A stretch of DNA of 64,000 bases, from positions 372,001 through 436,000 of the forward strand of contig NZ_QWGG01000002.1 in assembly GCF_003730195.1 (NCBI RefSeq). The letters run 5' to 3'. Below the pieces are notes generated by a model that saw only the letters and a program-made list of their open reading frames with translations, made no database searches and was not told where the DNA came from. Below, piece after piece: positions 25,387 through 35,624 of the stretch. Source of the stretch: Halosimplex salinum. GTDB taxonomy: Archaea; Halobacteriota; Halobacteria; Halobacteriales; Haloarculaceae. The translations under genes and the position numbers were made by a program. The number at the start of each line of letters is the position of its first letter. The first letter of the stretch is position 1.

Positions 25387-25968
25387 ATGAGCCTCGATAC
25401 CGTCGTAGAGGACATTCGAGACGAGGCCCGCGCGCGTGCGGAGGAGATTCGCGCCGACGCCGAGGCACAGGCAGACGAACTCATCTCGGAGGCCGAGGCC
25501 GACGCCGAGTCGATCCGCGAGGAGCGCGACCGGGAAGTCGAGGCCACCATCGAGCAGGAACGCGAGCAGAGAGTCTCCAGCGCGAAGCTGGAGGCCAAAC
25601 AGGAGCGCCTCGAGGCCCGCCGCGACGTGCTGGCCGAGGTCCGCGACTCCGTCGAGTCGGAAGTCGCCGCGCTCGAGGGCGACACGCGCGAGGAGCTGAC
25701 GCGCACGCTGCTCGACGCCGCGACGGCGGAGATCGGTGACACCACCGACGCCGTCGTCTACGGACGGCCCGACGACCAGGACCTCCTCGAGGAGATCCTC
25801 GCGGACTACGACGTGGAGTACGCCGGGGAGTACGACTGCCTCGGCGGCGTCGTCGTCGAGAGCGAGTCTTCCCGGGTCCGCGTCAACAACACCTTCGACT
25901 CGGTGCTGGACGACGTCTGGGAGGACAACCTCCGAGAGATCAGCGACCGTCTGTTCGGAGACAAATGA
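25387..25968 (+). CDS. atpE: A-type ATP synthase subunit E
   Basis: 193 residues. N-terminal ~100 residues are a charged coiled coil that pairs with H in the stator; the C-terminal globular domain (LGGVVVESESSRVRVNNTFD) attaches to the A3B3 head. Overlaps atpC by 4 bp (ATGA). Confidence 0.94.
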   Translation: MSLDTVVEDIRDEARARAEEIRADAEAQADELISEAEADAESIREERDREVEATIEQEREQRVSSAKLEAKQERLEARRDVLAEVRDSVESEVAALEGDTREELTRTLLDAATAEIGDTTDAVVYGRPDDQDLLEEILADYDVEYAGEYDCLGGVVVESESSRVRVNNTFDSVLDDVWEDNLREISDRLFGDK

Positions 25969-27026
25969 GCACGACAGACGACTACGAGGACAGCAACTAC
26001 GAGTACGTCACGGCCCGCATCCGGTCGCGTCGGTCGAAGCTGTTCGACGACGACGACTACCGGAAGCTGGTCCGAATGGGGACCGGCGAGATCGCCCGAT
26101 TCATGGAGGAGTCGGAGTACGAGACGGAGATGAACCGGCTCGGCTCCCGGTACTCCGGGTCGGACCTCGTCGAGTACGCGCTGAACGAGAACCTCGCGGG
26201 ACACTTCGACGACCTGTTGCGCTGGTCGAACGGTCGGCTGTACGACTACGTCGCCCGCTACCTGCGGAAGTTCGACGCGTGGAACATCAAGACCGTACTC
26301 CGGGGGCTGTACTCGGACGCGCCGCGCGACGACGTCGAGGCCGACCTCATCGACGCCGGCGAGTTCTCGGCGGACCTGCTCGACGACCTCGTCGATGCCG
26401 GCTCCGTCGAGGAAGTCGTCGAGGCGCTCGACCGGACGATATTCGGCGACGCGCTCGGTGCGGCCGTCGAGGACTACGAGGAGACCGGCCTGCTCGTGCC
26501 CCTCGAGAACGCCGTCGACCGGACGTTCTACGAACACCTCATCAGCGGGCTGCCGGACGAGCCCGACCGGGCGACGGGGCTGTACATCGAGTTCCTCGAG
26601 GCCGAGATCGACTTTCGGAACCTCCGGAACGCGCTGCGACTCGCTCGTAGCGGCGCCGACATGGACCCCGCCGACTACTACATCGACGGGGGCCGCCTGT
26701 TCGACGCCGACGAGCTCCGACAGCTCGTGGCCAACGAGGACCAGCTCGTCGAACGGGTCCGCACGAGCGTCTACGGCGACGAACTCGACGACGCGCTCGA
26801 CGTCCTCGCCGACGCCGAGAGCCTCATCGAGTTCGAACACGCCCTCGACGCGGCGCTGCTCGAGTACGCCGACACCCTTTCCAATCGCTACCCCCTATCC
26901 GTGTGTCCGGTGCTCTCGTTCGTCCTCGCGAAGGAGCGGGAGGTCGACAACGTCCGCGCGATCGCGCGGGGCCGCGAGGCGGGACTGAGCCCCGAGCAGA
27001 TCGAGGCGGAACTGGTGGTACTATGA
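25965..27026 (+). CDS. atpC: A-type ATP synthase subunit C
   Basis: 353 residues, V-type subunit d/C family: all-helical funnel that couples the central shaft to the proteolipid ring. Features include the N-terminal YEYVTARIRSRRSKLF and repeated three-helix units, and the C-terminal SFVLAKEREVDNVRAIARG. ATGA overlaps with both atpE and atpF show a tightly coupled operon. Confidence 0.94.
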   Translation: MSTTDDYEDSNYEYVTARIRSRRSKLFDDDDYRKLVRMGTGEIARFMEESEYETEMNRLGSRYSGSDLVEYALNENLAGHFDDLLRWSNGRLYDYVARYLRKFDAWNIKTVLRGLYSDAPRDDVEADLIDAGEFSADLLDDLVDAGSVEEVVEALDRTIFGDALGAAVEDYEETGLLVPLENAVDRTFYEHLISGLPDEPDRATGLYIEFLEAEIDFRNLRNALRLARSGADMDPADYYIDGGRLFDADELRQLVANEDQLVERVRTSVYGDELDDALDVLADAESLIEFEHALDAALLEYADTLSNRYPLSVCPVLSFVLAKEREVDNVRAIARGREAGLSPEQIEAELVVL

Positions 27027-27346
27027 GCCAGGAGATCGGCGTCGTCGGCAGCCCGGACTTCACGACCGGCTTTCGGCTGGCGGGCGTCCGGAAGTTCGCC
27101 GACGTACGCGACGACGACGAAGACGAACAGTTCGACGAGGCGGTCCGGGAGATGCTCGAAGACGACGACGTCGGCATCCTCGTGATGCACGACGACGACC
27201 TGAATCGCCTCTCCCGCGGCGTGCGGTCCGACGTCGAAACCAGCGTGGAACCGGTGCTGGTCACCCTCGGTGGCGGTACCGGCTCCAGCGGACTCCGCGA
27301 CCAGATCAAACGCGCCATCGGCATCGACCTGATGGAGGAAGACTAA
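27023..27346 (+). CDS. atpF: A-type ATP synthase subunit F
   Basis: 107 residues from [17 protein letters not shown]. Small Rossmann-like protein of the central shaft that regulates the catalytic head; motifs GFRLAGV and GILVMHDDD. The ATG overlaps the atpC stop codon. One base separates its stop from atpA. Confidence 0.94.
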   Translation: MSQEIGVVGSPDFTTGFRLAGVRKFADVRDDDEDEQFDEAVREMLEDDDVGILVMHDDDLNRLSRGVRSDVETSVEPVLVTLGGGTGSSGLRDQIKRAIGIDLMEED

Positions 27347-27347
27347 C

Positions 27348-29114
27348 ATGAGCCAAGCAACAGACACGACCGTTCGCGAGGACGGCGTCATCGAAAGCGT
27401 GTCGGGGCCCGTCGTCACGGCCAAGGACCTCGACGCGAAGATGAACGACGTCGTCTACGTCGGCGAAGAGGGACTGATGGGCGAGGTCATCGAGATCGAG
27501 GGCGACATCACCACGATCCAGGTCTACGAGGAGACCTCCGCTGTCGCCCCGGGCGAACCCGTCGAAGGGACGGGCTCGCCGCTCTCGGTCGACCTCGGTC
27601 CGGGCATGCTGGACTCCATCTACGACGGCGTCCAGCGGCCGCTGGACGTTCTCGAAGACAAGATGGGGTCGGCGTTCCTCGACCGCGGCGTCGACGCCCC
27701 CGGTATCGACCTCGAGAAAACGTGGGAGTTCACCCCCGAAGTCGAGGAGGGCGACGAGGTCGAGGCCGGCGACATCGTCGGCTCCGTCCCCGAGACGCCC
27801 AGCATCGACCACAAGGTGATGGTGCCGCCCGACTACGAGGGCGGCGAAGTCGTCGCCATCGAGTCCGGCAACTTCAACGTCGAAGAGACGGTCGCCGAAC
27901 TCGACAACGGCGAGGAGATCCAGATGCGCCAGGAGTGGCCTGTCCGGTCGGCCCGACCGACCGAGGACAAGCAGACGCCGACGGAGCCGCTCACGTCGGG
28001 TCAGCGCATCCTCGACGGCCTGTTCCCGCTCGCGAAGGGCGGGACGGCCGCCATCCCGGGACCGTTCGGGTCCGGGAAGACCGTCACCCAGCAGAGCCTC
28101 GCCAAGTTCGCGGACGCGGACATCGTCGTCTACATCGGCTGTGGCGAGCGCGGCAACGAGATGACGGAAGTCATCGACGACTTCCCGGACCTGCCCGACC
28201 CGCAGACCGGGAACGCGCTGATGGCACGCACGTGCCTCATCGCGAACACGTCGAACATGCCCGTCGCCGCCCGTGAATCCTGCGTGTACACGGGGATCAC
28301 CATCGCGGAGCACTACCGCGACATGGGGTACGACGTGGCGCTGATGGCCGACTCCACCTCGCGGTGGGCCGAGGCCATGCGCGAGATCTCCTCGCGTCTC
28401 GAGGAGATGCCCGGTGAGGAGGGGTACCCGGCCTACCTCGCCGCGCGCCTCTCGCAGTTCTACGAGCGAGCCGGCTACTTCGACAACATCAACGGCACCG
28501 AGGGCTCGATTTCGGCCATCGGCGCCGTCTCGCCGCCCGGCGGGGACTTCTCCGAGCCGGTCACCCAGAACACCCTGCGTATCGTCAAGACGTTCTGGGC
28601 GCTGGATTCCGACCTGGCCGAGAAGCGCCACTTCCCGGCGATCGACTGGAACGACTCCTACTCGCTGTATCGGGACCAGCTTGACCCGTGGTTCGTCGAG
28701 AACGTCGCCGAGGACTGGCCCGAACAGCGCCAGTGGGCGATCGACATCCTCGACGAGGACGGCGAACTGCAGGAGGTCGTCCAGCTCGTCGGCAAGGACG
28801 CCCTGCCGGAGGACCAGCAGCTGACCCTCGAGGTCGCCCGCTTCATCAAGGAGGCGTGGCTGCAGCAGAACGCGCTCCACGACGTCGACCGCTACTGTCC
28901 GCCGGAGAAGACCTACCGGATCCTCGGCGCGATCCGGACGTTCAACGACGAGGCGATCGACGCGCTCGACGCGGGCGTCCCGATCGAGGAGATCACGGGC
29001 ATCGACGCCGCGCCGCAGCTCAACCGCATCGGCACGACGCCCGACGACGAGGTCGACGAGTTCGTCGACGACCTCGAATCGGACATCGCAGACCAACTGC
29101 GCTCCCTGTACTAA
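27348..29114 (+). CDS. atpA: A-type ATP synthase catalytic subunit A
   Basis: 588 residues. Contains the P-loop GPFGSGKT, the subunit A-specific non-homologous insertion before it, the catalytic Glu region [11 protein letters not shown] and the [28 protein letters not shown] block. Three copies alternate with subunit B and perform ATP synthesis/hydrolysis. No intein is present, which is worth stating because this subunit is an intein site in some archaea. Confidence 0.98.
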   Translation: MSQATDTTVREDGVIESVSGPVVTAKDLDAKMNDVVYVGEEGLMGEVIEIEGDITTIQVYEETSAVAPGEPVEGTGSPLSVDLGPGMLDSIYDGVQRPLDVLEDKMGSAFLDRGVDAPGIDLEKTWEFTPEVEEGDEVEAGDIVGSVPETPSIDHKVMVPPDYEGGEVVAIESGNFNVEETVAELDNGEEIQMRQEWPVRSARPTEDKQTPTEPLTSGQRILDGLFPLAKGGTAAIPGPFGSGKTVTQQSLAKFADADIVVYIGCGERGNEMTEVIDDFPDLPDPQTGNALMARTCLIANTSNMPVAARESCVYTGITIAEHYRDMGYDVALMADSTSRWAEAMREISSRLEEMPGEEGYPAYLAARLSQFYERAGYFDNINGTEGSISAIGAVSPPGGDFSEPVTQNTLRIVKTFWALDSDLAEKRHFPAIDWNDSYSLYRDQLDPWFVENVAEDWPEQRQWAIDILDEDGELQEVVQLVGKDALPEDQQLTLEVARFIKEAWLQQNALHDVDRYCPPEKTYRILGAIRTFNDEAIDALDAGVPIEEITGIDAAPQLNRIGTTPDDEVDEFVDDLESDIADQLRSLY

Positions 29115-29116
29115 CA

Positions 29117-30526
29117 ATGAAAGAATACCAGACAATCACGGAAATCAGCGGTCCGCTGGTCCACGTCGAGACGGACGAGCCCATCGGCTACAACGAGATC
29201 GTCGAGATCGAGACCGGTGACGGCGAGACCCGCCGCGGTCAGGTGCTCGACTCCTCGAGCGACCACGTCGCGATCCAGGTCTTCGAGGGCACCGAGGGGA
29301 TCGACATGGACTCCTCGGTCCGCTTCCTCGGCGAGACCATGAAGATGCCCGTCACCGAGGACCTCCTCGGGCGGGTCCTCGACGGCTCCGGCAACCCGAT
29401 CGACGGCGGCCCGGACATCGTCCCCGACGAACGCCGCGACATCGTCGGCGCAGCGATCAACCCCTACTCCCGGGAGTACCCGGAGGACTTCATCCAGACG
29501 GGCGTCTCCGCCATCGACGGCATGAACACGCTCGTCCGCGGGCAGAAGCTCCCGATCTTCTCGGGTTCGGGGCTGCCCCACAACGATCTGGCGCTCCAGA
29601 TCGCCCGGCAGGCCTCCGTCCCGGAGGAAGAGGCGGGCGAGGACGAGGACACCGAGTTCGCAGTGATCTTCGGCGCGATGGGGATCACGGCCGAAGAGGC
29701 CAACGAGTTCATGGACGACTTCGAGCGCACGGGCGCGCTGGAGCGCTCCGTCGTCTTCATGAACCTCGCGGACGACCCCGCCGTCGAGCGGACGGTCACG
29801 CCGCGACTCGCCCTGACCACCGCCGAGTACCTCGCCTTCGACAAGGGGTACCACGTGCTGGTCATCCTGACGGACATGACCAACTACTGTGAGGCGCTCC
29901 GAGAGATCGGCGCCGCACGCGAGGAGGTCCCGGGCCGACGTGGCTACCCGGGGTACATGTACACCGACCTGGCCCAGCTCTACGAGCGGGCCGGTCGTAT
30001 CAAGGGTCAGGAGGGCTCTATCACGCAGATCCCGATCCTGACGATGCCGTCCGACGACATCACCCACCCGATCCCGGACCTGACCGGGTACATCACGGAG
30101 GGGCAGATCCTCGTCGACCGCGACCTGAACAGCCAGGGCATCCAGCCGCCGATCGACCCGCTGCCGTCCCTGTCGCGCCTGATGGACGACGGTATCGGCG
30201 AGGGGCTCACCCGCGGCGACCACGGTGGCGTCTCCGACCAGCTGTACGCCGCCTACGCGCAGGGTGAGGACCTGCGCGACCTCGTGAACATCGTCGGCCG
30301 CGAGGCGCTGTCCGAGCGCGACAACAAGTACCTCGACTTCGCCGAGCGGTTCGAAGAGGAGTTCGTCCAGCAGGGCTACGGCACCGACCGCGACATCGAC
30401 GAGACGCTGGACATCGGCTGGGACCTGCTCTCGATGCTCCCGAAGGAGGAGCTCAACCGCATCGACGAGGAGAACATCGCGGAGTACTACCGCGAAGACG
30501 TCGAAGCCGAAGTCGCCGCGGACTGA
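29117..30526 (+). CDS. atpB: A-type ATP synthase subunit B
   Basis: 469 residues from [14 protein letters not shown]. Non-catalytic partner of subunit A; the P-loop is replaced by the family's [10 protein letters not shown] segment, and [25 protein letters not shown] and [17 protein letters not shown] are all typical. Two bases separate it from atpA. The usual next gene, atpD, is not here: it lies 5.1 kb downstream beyond a rhodopsin cassette. Confidence 0.98.
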   Translation: MKEYQTITEISGPLVHVETDEPIGYNEIVEIETGDGETRRGQVLDSSSDHVAIQVFEGTEGIDMDSSVRFLGETMKMPVTEDLLGRVLDGSGNPIDGGPDIVPDERRDIVGAAINPYSREYPEDFIQTGVSAIDGMNTLVRGQKLPIFSGSGLPHNDLALQIARQASVPEEEAGEDEDTEFAVIFGAMGITAEEANEFMDDFERTGALERSVVFMNLADDPAVERTVTPRLALTTAEYLAFDKGYHVLVILTDMTNYCEALREIGAAREEVPGRRGYPGYMYTDLAQLYERAGRIKGQEGSITQIPILTMPSDDITHPIPDLTGYITEGQILVDRDLNSQGIQPPIDPLPSLSRLMDDGIGEGLTRGDHGGVSDQLYAAYAQGEDLRDLVNIVGREALSERDNKYLDFAERFEEEFVQQGYGTDRDIDETLDIGWDLLSMLPKEELNRIDEENIAEYYREDVEAEVAAD

Positions 30527-30622
30527 CGACCCCTTCTTCCCGTGACCGTTCGGCCGTTTCTCGCACGCGCGACCGTGTCTGTGAGGACAACGCTCATGAA
30601 GCGCCCGCCAGTACTTCGGTCC

Positions 30623-32617
30623 ATGACTCGCTCTGACAGGGTGGGGACGGGGCGGCGGGTGCTGTACGTCGACCCCGACGAGGAGCGGGCGGCGCCTGTA
30701 CTCGACGCACTCACCGAGGCGGGGTACGAGGTCGAACGCGCCGAGAACGCGGCGACGGCGTCGGACGTCGTCGCGACCGACCCGCCCGCCTGCGTCGTCA
30801 GCGAACAGCGCCTGCCCGACGGGTCGGGGCTGGAACTGCTTCGAGACGTCCGCGAGCGCTTCGAGGAGTTTCCATTCATCATCTTCACCGCGGTCGGCGA
30901 CGAACACCTGGCGAGCGACGCGATCTCCGCGGGCGTGACCGACTACGTTCCGCGCGCGCCGCCGGAGAAACAGTACGGGGCGCTGGTCGACGGGATCGAT
31001 GCGGCGCTGGAAGCCGGAGACCGGCGCTTCGCCGCGGTGACCGAGGAACTGAAAGACCGCGCGATGGACGAGGCGCCGGTCGGGATCACCATCGCCGACG
31101 GGAAGCGCCGCGACACGCCGCTCATCTACGTCAACGAGGCGTTCCAGGAACTCGCGGGCTACGAGGAGGCGGACGTGCTGGGTCGCAACTGTAACTTCAT
31201 GCAGGGCGAGGGCTCCGGCGAGGAGCAGATCGCCGAGATGGCGAAAGCCATCGACGCGGGCGACCCGGTGTCGGTCGAACTCCTGAACTACACCGACGAC
31301 GGCGAGGAGTTCTGGAACCGGGTCCACATCGCACCGGTCCACGACGACACGGGCGAGCTGACCCACTACGTCGGCTTCCAGGAGGACGTGACCGACCGCG
31401 TCGAGGCGGAGCGCGAGGCCAAACGACAGGCCGAGCGGGCGACCGCCGAACGGGAGAAAGTCGAGGCGCTGCTGGGCCAGCTCGACGGGCTGGTGACGGA
31501 CGTGACCAGCCACCTGCTGGGCGCGGAGACGCGGTCCGACGTCGAGTCGGCGGTGACCGAGCGCCTGGCCGAGACCGACGAGTACGCGCTGGCGTGGATC
31601 GGGGAGGCCGACCCCGCGTCGGGCGCCATCTCGCCGGGGACGTGGGCCGGCGTCGCGGATCCGCCGGCGCTCGAACTCGACGGCGACGCCGACGACCCGG
31701 CCGCCCGCGCCGTGCGAACGGGCGAGTCACAGGTCGTCGACGCCGCGACGGTCCCCGCGAGGTACGCCGACCTGGTCGACGGCGGCGTCGGCGGGCTGGC
31801 GGCCCTCCCGCTCCAGTACGGCGACGTGAACTACGGCGTCCTCGTCGTCGTCCTCCGCTCGGAGGCGACGCTGGCCGAGCCCGAACAGCGAGTCCTCTCG
31901 GCGGTCGCCCAGTCGACGGCGATGGCGCTCCACGACCTGACCTCGCAGCGACTGCTCGGCTCCGACGAGGTGATCGAACTGTCGTTCTCGCTGGCGGGCG
32001 ACGACCCGTTCTTCGTCGGGCTCTCCGACGTGCTCGGCGCCGAGTTCACGCACGCGGGGACCATCACGCGCGACGAGGGGAAGACGACGTTCTTCTTCGA
32101 GACCGACGCGGACCCGGACGCGGTCGTCGACGCGGCGTCGGTTCGCGGGGACGTCGCGGCGTGTACGCCCGTGACGACCGGCGACGGGCGGACCGTCGTC
32201 GAGTTCACCGTCGAGGCGTCGCCGCTCGTCGACATCCTGCTCGAGCGGGGCGGACGCATCACCGCGATGTCGGCGGCCGGCGGGACGGGCGAGATAACGG
32301 TCGAACTCCCGCCGGAGGCCCAGCCGCGGACAGTCGTCGAGGCCATCGAGGACCGCGTCCCCCGCGCGGACCTCTCGGCGTACCGGGAACACGAACAGCC
32401 GGCCGACACCCGGCGGGACGTCCGCGCGCGCATCGAAGACCGCCTCACGGACCGCCAGTCGACGGCGCTCCAGACCGCCATCGTCGGCGGCTTCTTCGAG
32501 TGGCCCCGCGAGACCAACGGCGAGAACCTCGCCGCCGCGATGGACATCGGCCGCTCGACCTTCCACCAGCACCTCAGGGCTGCCCAGCGAAAGGTGTTCG
32601 AGGAACTGTACGGGTGA
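30623..32617 (+). CDS. bat: Bat-like regulator: receiver-like, LOV/PAS, GAF and HTH_10 domains
   Basis: 664 residues from MTRSDRVGTG. Domains: receiver-like (10-130; the phosphorylated Asp position is Glu61 in VVSEQRLP), PAS/LOV (about 145-262), coiled coil (262-295), GAF (295-440), a bacterioopsin-activator domain (about 448-590) and a C-terminal helix-turn-helix HTH_10 (610-664, LAAAMDIGRSTFHQHLRAAQRK). Bat activates bop, brp and carotenoid genes in Halobacterium. The PAS domain carries the LOV signature GRNCNFMQG with photoactive-type Cys190 and flavin-contacting Asn222, Asn232 and Gln253. It lies directly upstream of bop. That this protein, and not a paralogue, controls bop is inferred from position. 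Confidence 0.88.
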   Translation: MTRSDRVGTGRRVLYVDPDEERAAPVLDALTEAGYEVERAENAATASDVVATDPPACVVSEQRLPDGSGLELLRDVRERFEEFPFIIFTAVGDEHLASDAISAGVTDYVPRAPPEKQYGALVDGIDAALEAGDRRFAAVTEELKDRAMDEAPVGITIADGKRRDTPLIYVNEAFQELAGYEEADVLGRNCNFMQGEGSGEEQIAEMAKAIDAGDPVSVELLNYTDDGEEFWNRVHIAPVHDDTGELTHYVGFQEDVTDRVEAEREAKRQAERATAEREKVEALLGQLDGLVTDVTSHLLGAETRSDVESAVTERLAETDEYALAWIGEADPASGAISPGTWAGVADPPALELDGDADDPAARAVRTGESQVVDAATVPARYADLVDGGVGGLAALPLQYGDVNYGVLVVVLRSEATLAEPEQRVLSAVAQSTAMALHDLTSQRLLGSDEVIELSFSLAGDDPFFVGLSDVLGAEFTHAGTITRDEGKTTFFFETDADPDAVVDAASVRGDVAACTPVTTGDGRTVVEFTVEASPLVDILLERGGRITAMSAAGGTGEITVELPPEAQPRTVVEAIEDRVPRADLSAYREHEQPADTRRDVRARIEDRLTDRQSTALQTAIVGGFFEWPRETNGENLAAAMDIGRSTFHQHLRAAQRKVFEELYG

Positions 32618-32683
32618 CCCCACGGCCCCGGGACCCCCTCGAAACCCGCGAGTTCGGCGTCGACGCTCCGTGAGACCCGTCGT

Positions 32684-32712
32684 CCAACTAGTTTGGTAGA
32701 GTCGTTATGTGA
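32684..32712 (+). promoter_or_regulatory. bop promoter: Bat-type upstream activating palindrome and TATA-like box
   Basis: CCAACTAGTTTGG at 32684-32696 (perfect palindromic core AACTAGTT) lies about 50 bp upstream of the bop ATG, and a TTATGTGA sequence at 32706-32713 lies about 30 bp upstream. In Halobacterium the bop promoter has an ACTAGTT-containing activator site near -50 and a TATA box near -25, with an almost leaderless mRNA; this arrangement is the same. Confidence 0.7.
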
Positions 32713-32739
32713 GAAAATTCCTCACTCCCACGTGTAGTC

Positions 32740-33504
32740 ATGCCACAACCAGGTAGCGAGCAGTTATGGCTCTGGATAGGGACGGCAGGAATGTTCCTGG
32801 GGATGCTGTACTTCATCGCCCGCGGCTGGGGCGAGGAAGACGAAAAGCGCCAGGAGTTCTACATCGTGACCATACTGATCACCGCCATCGCGTTCTGTAA
32901 CTACCTCGCCATGGCGCTCGGATTCGGGCTCACGACGGTCAACGTCGGGGGCGAGGAACTCCCCATCTACTGGGCGCGGTACACGGACTGGCTGTTCACG
33001 ACGCCGCTGTTGCTCATCGACCTCGGACTGCTGGCGCGGGCCAACCGCAACCAACTGGCGACGCTCGTCAGCCTCGACGCGCTGATGATCGCCACCGGCG
33101 CGGTCGCGACGCTGACCGGCGGTGCCTACGTCGCGTCGGGGCTCGGCGACGGCGCCCGTCGACTGATCTGGTGGGGCGTCAGTACCGGCTTCCTGCTGGT
33201 GCTCCTGTACTTCCTGTTCGGGACGCTCACCGAGCAGGCGAACGCGCTCGGCAGCGACGTGGGCGCGAAGTTCGCCCAGCTACGGAACCTGATCGTCGTC
33301 GTCTGGCTGGTGTATCCGGTCTGGTGGCTCGTCGGCACCGAAGGGCTGACGCTCATCAGCCTCAACGTCGAGACGGCCGGTTTCATGGTGCTCGACCTCG
33401 TCGCGAAGGTCGGCTTCGGGTTCCTGCTGCTGTCCAGCCGGCAGGTGCTCGACAGCGTCTCCTCGGCGACGGGCACGGGCGCCACCGCGACCGCGGACGA
33501 CTGA
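32740..33504 (+). CDS. bop: bacteriorhodopsin, light-driven proton pump
   Basis: 254 residues, seven transmembrane helices. Helix C reads [18 protein letters not shown]: Arg80, Asp83, Thr87 and Asp94 match R82, D85 (proton acceptor), T89 and D96 (proton donor) of Halobacterium bacteriorhodopsin. Helix G has Asp219 and the retinal-binding Lys223 ([10 protein letters not shown]). Proton-release glutamates Glu201 and Glu211 match E194 and E204. All pump residues are therefore present, which rules out halorhodopsin (T-S-A) and sensory rhodopsin. It pumps protons outward across the cytoplasmic membrane. The N terminus is short, with no long propeptide. Confidence 0.97.
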   Translation: MPQPGSEQLWLWIGTAGMFLGMLYFIARGWGEEDEKRQEFYIVTILITAIAFCNYLAMALGFGLTTVNVGGEELPIYWARYTDWLFTTPLLLIDLGLLARANRNQLATLVSLDALMIATGAVATLTGGAYVASGLGDGARRLIWWGVSTGFLLVLLYFLFGTLTEQANALGSDVGAKFAQLRNLIVVVWLVYPVWWLVGTEGLTLISLNVETAGFMVLDLVAKVGFGFLLLSSRQVLDSVSSATGTGATATADD

Positions 33505-33672
33505 TCGTCGACGCCGCCGCGTCCGCGACGACGCGGCGCGCTCGCGACCGTCCGTCGTGATCCACTCCGCGGTCGGCGCGGGTCGGCGCTCGACGACGGA
33601 CAGGCGGTATCACGGTCGAGAATCGGCCCGGATCGTTGAGGTGACCGGCCACGGTAGCGGGACACACCACCG

Positions 33673-34398
33673 ATGTCGAGCACACTGACCTACGTCCAGT
33701 TCCACGCGCTGTACGTGTTGCCGGTGGTAGCGGCGCTGACGGCGACGGTCCACCACCGCCGAGACGACGTCGACTGGCGGGTCAGCGGCGTCGGACTCGC
33801 CGTCGTCACCGCCCTGGCGGTCCTGTACACGTTGCCGTGGGACCGCCTGCTCATCGACGTCGGCGTCTGGCGCTACGGTGCCGACACGGTCGCGGGTCGT
33901 CTCTGGGGCGTCCCCTACGAGGAGATCGCCTTTTTCGTCCTCCAGCCCGCGCTGACGACGCTGTGGACCGTCCACGTCGTCGGCCCGGTCCTCGAGGGCG
34001 TCACGCAGACGTGGCGTGATCGGGCGGCGGGAGCCGTCGCCGGACTCGCCGTCGGCCTCCTCGGACTCGCGCTCCTCACGACGCGGTCGACGACGTACCT
34101 GGGGGCGATCCTCGCGTGGGCCGGCCCCGTACTGGGGCTCCAGTGGGCCGTCGGCTGGCGATATCTCTGGCGTGCGCGCGCCCGCGTCGCCGTCGCCGTC
34201 CTCGTCCCGTCGGCGTACCTCTGGGTCGTCGACCGACTCGCTATCGAGGCGGGCGTGTGGATCATCTCGGAGACGTACACGACGGGGCTGGCAGTGGCCG
34301 GTCTGCCGGTCGAGGAGATGACGTTCTTCGTCGTGACGAACCTCTTCGTCGTGCAGGGAGTCGTCCTCTTTCGCTGGGTGGTCCACCGATGGCGGTAG
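33673..34398 (+). CDS. crtY: lycopene beta-cyclase, fused heterodimer type
   Basis: 241 residues, six to seven membrane helices in two homologous halves: PWDRLLIDVGVW with VPYEEIAFF (80-88) and VVDRLAIEAGVW with LPVEEMTFF (211-219). The PxE(E/D) motif in each half is typical of CrtYc/CrtYd-type cyclases that are fused in haloarchaea. It turns lycopene into beta-carotene, the substrate of the next gene. Its stop codon overlaps the brp start by 10 bp. Confidence 0.93.
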   Translation: MSSTLTYVQFHALYVLPVVAALTATVHHRRDDVDWRVSGVGLAVVTALAVLYTLPWDRLLIDVGVWRYGADTVAGRLWGVPYEEIAFFVLQPALTTLWTVHVVGPVLEGVTQTWRDRAAGAVAGLAVGLLGLALLTTRSTTYLGAILAWAGPVLGLQWAVGWRYLWRARARVAVAVLVPSAYLWVVDRLAIEAGVWIISETYTTGLAVAGLPVEEMTFFVVTNLFVVQGVVLFRWVVHRWR

Positions 34399-35423
34399 CC
34401 CGCGAACGCGGGACGACGCTCCCGGCGACGGCCCGGCGACCGCTCCGCGTGCTGGTCGGCTGGCTTCCGTGGACCCCGGTCGCGCTCGCGACCGTCGCCT
34501 TCGCGGCCGGCCTGTCGGTCCCTCGGGAGTGGCGCTACGTCCCGCTCGCGGTGAGTGTCGTCGCGTTCGGCCTCCCCCACGGCGCGGTCGACTGGGCGGC
34601 GCTCCCGCGAGCGGCGGTCGGTCGACTCGACCGCCGCTGGCTCGCCGTCGTCGGCGTCGTCTACCTCGCCTTCGGGGGCGCCTACGCCGTCGGCTGGTTC
34701 CTCGCGCCGCTCGCGGCCACCGTCGCCTTCCTCCTGCTGACGTGGTTCCACTGGGGACAGGGGGAACTCTACCCCCTCCGCGCCGTGCTGGGCGCCGACC
34801 ACCTCGACGCGCGGTGGCGACGCGGGCTGACGGTCGCCGTCCGCGGCGCGCTCCCGATGGGCGTCCCGCTCCTCGCGTTCCCCGGGCGATACCGCACGGT
34901 CCTCGACTCGTTCGTCGCGCCGTTCGGCGGGACCGTGCCGGCGTGGCCGTTCACCGCCGACGCCCGACTCGCACTGGGGGTCGCGCTGGCCGCGCTCACC
35001 GTCGCGACCCTCGCGGTCGGGTACCCGGCGGCGACGAACCGCCGGGAGTGGGCGCTCGACGCCGGCGAGACGGCCCTACTGTGGGCCTACTTCCTCGTCG
35101 TCCCGCCGGTGTTCGCGATCGGCCTGTACTTCTGTTGCTGGCACGCGCCCCGTCACGTGGCCCGGGTCCTCGCGCTGGACGACCGGGCGGTCGACGCGCT
35201 GTCCCGGGGTCGACTCGGCGGCGCGCTCGCCCGCTTCGCCCGGGAAGCGGCGGTCCCGACGCTCGCGGCGCTGGTCGGCTGTGCCGCCCTCTGGTGGTTC
35301 ACGCCGTCGCCCGACCCGACGCTGGCGGGCGCCGTCGCCGTCTATCTGGTCGCCATCGCGGTGTTGACCCTGCCCCACGTCGTCGTCGTGACGTGGCTCG
35401 ACCGGTTCGACGGGTACTGGTAG
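34389..35423 (+). CDS. brp: Brp/Blh family beta-carotene 15,15'-dioxygenase
   Basis: 344 residues with about ten hydrophobic segments. Conserved histidines for the iron site occur in GLPHGAVDW (His64), WFHWGQGE, CCWHAPRH and LPHVVVV. The enzyme splits beta-carotene into two retinals, the chromophore of bacteriorhodopsin. The ATG lies inside the end of crtY, so the pair is translated together: together they make retinal from lycopene beside the opsin gene. Confidence 0.93.
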   Translation: MAVARERGTTLPATARRPLRVLVGWLPWTPVALATVAFAAGLSVPREWRYVPLAVSVVAFGLPHGAVDWAALPRAAVGRLDRRWLAVVGVVYLAFGGAYAVGWFLAPLAATVAFLLLTWFHWGQGELYPLRAVLGADHLDARWRRGLTVAVRGALPMGVPLLAFPGRYRTVLDSFVAPFGGTVPAWPFTADARLALGVALAALTVATLAVGYPAATNRREWALDAGETALLWAYFLVVPPVFAIGLYFCCWHAPRHVARVLALDDRAVDALSRGRLGGALARFAREAAVPTLAALVGCAALWWFTPSPDPTLAGAVAVYLVAIAVLTLPHVVVVTWLDRFDGYW

Positions 35424-35624
35424 CGAGACGCGAGCGAAGCGAGCGTCTCGTGAGGCGAACGGCTCGCTTCGCTCGCCATTCACTTTTCGAGGTCGTGAGC
35501 GCAGCGAACGACCTCGCTGCTCGCGGTTCCCTGCGGTCACCGCTCGCTCGTTCGGCGGCGCTCACTGCGTTCGCGCCGCCCGGACTGAAAACGGTTAACT
35601 GCCTACGTCGACAACCGGGGATCA
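35424..35624. repeat. palindromic spacer between brp and atpD
   Basis: 200 bp of short inverted repeats: GAGACGCGAGCGAAGCGAGC with CGTCTC, GAGGTCGTGAGCGCAGCGAA with CGACCTC, and GGCGGCGCTCACTGCGTTCG with CGCCGCC. No coding potential. It may mark a recombination joint where the rhodopsin cassette meets atpD; GAAAACGG at 35587 is the only AT-rich patch near the atpD start. Confidence 0.6.

Noticed and set aside
29111-31513. 800-codon frame antisense to atpB and the bat-like gene
   Set aside because: No motifs; both sense proteins are certain.
32740-33504. Halorhodopsin or sensory rhodopsin
   Set aside because: Asp83 and Asp94 are both present at the acceptor and donor positions, and both release glutamates are kept; this is a proton pump.
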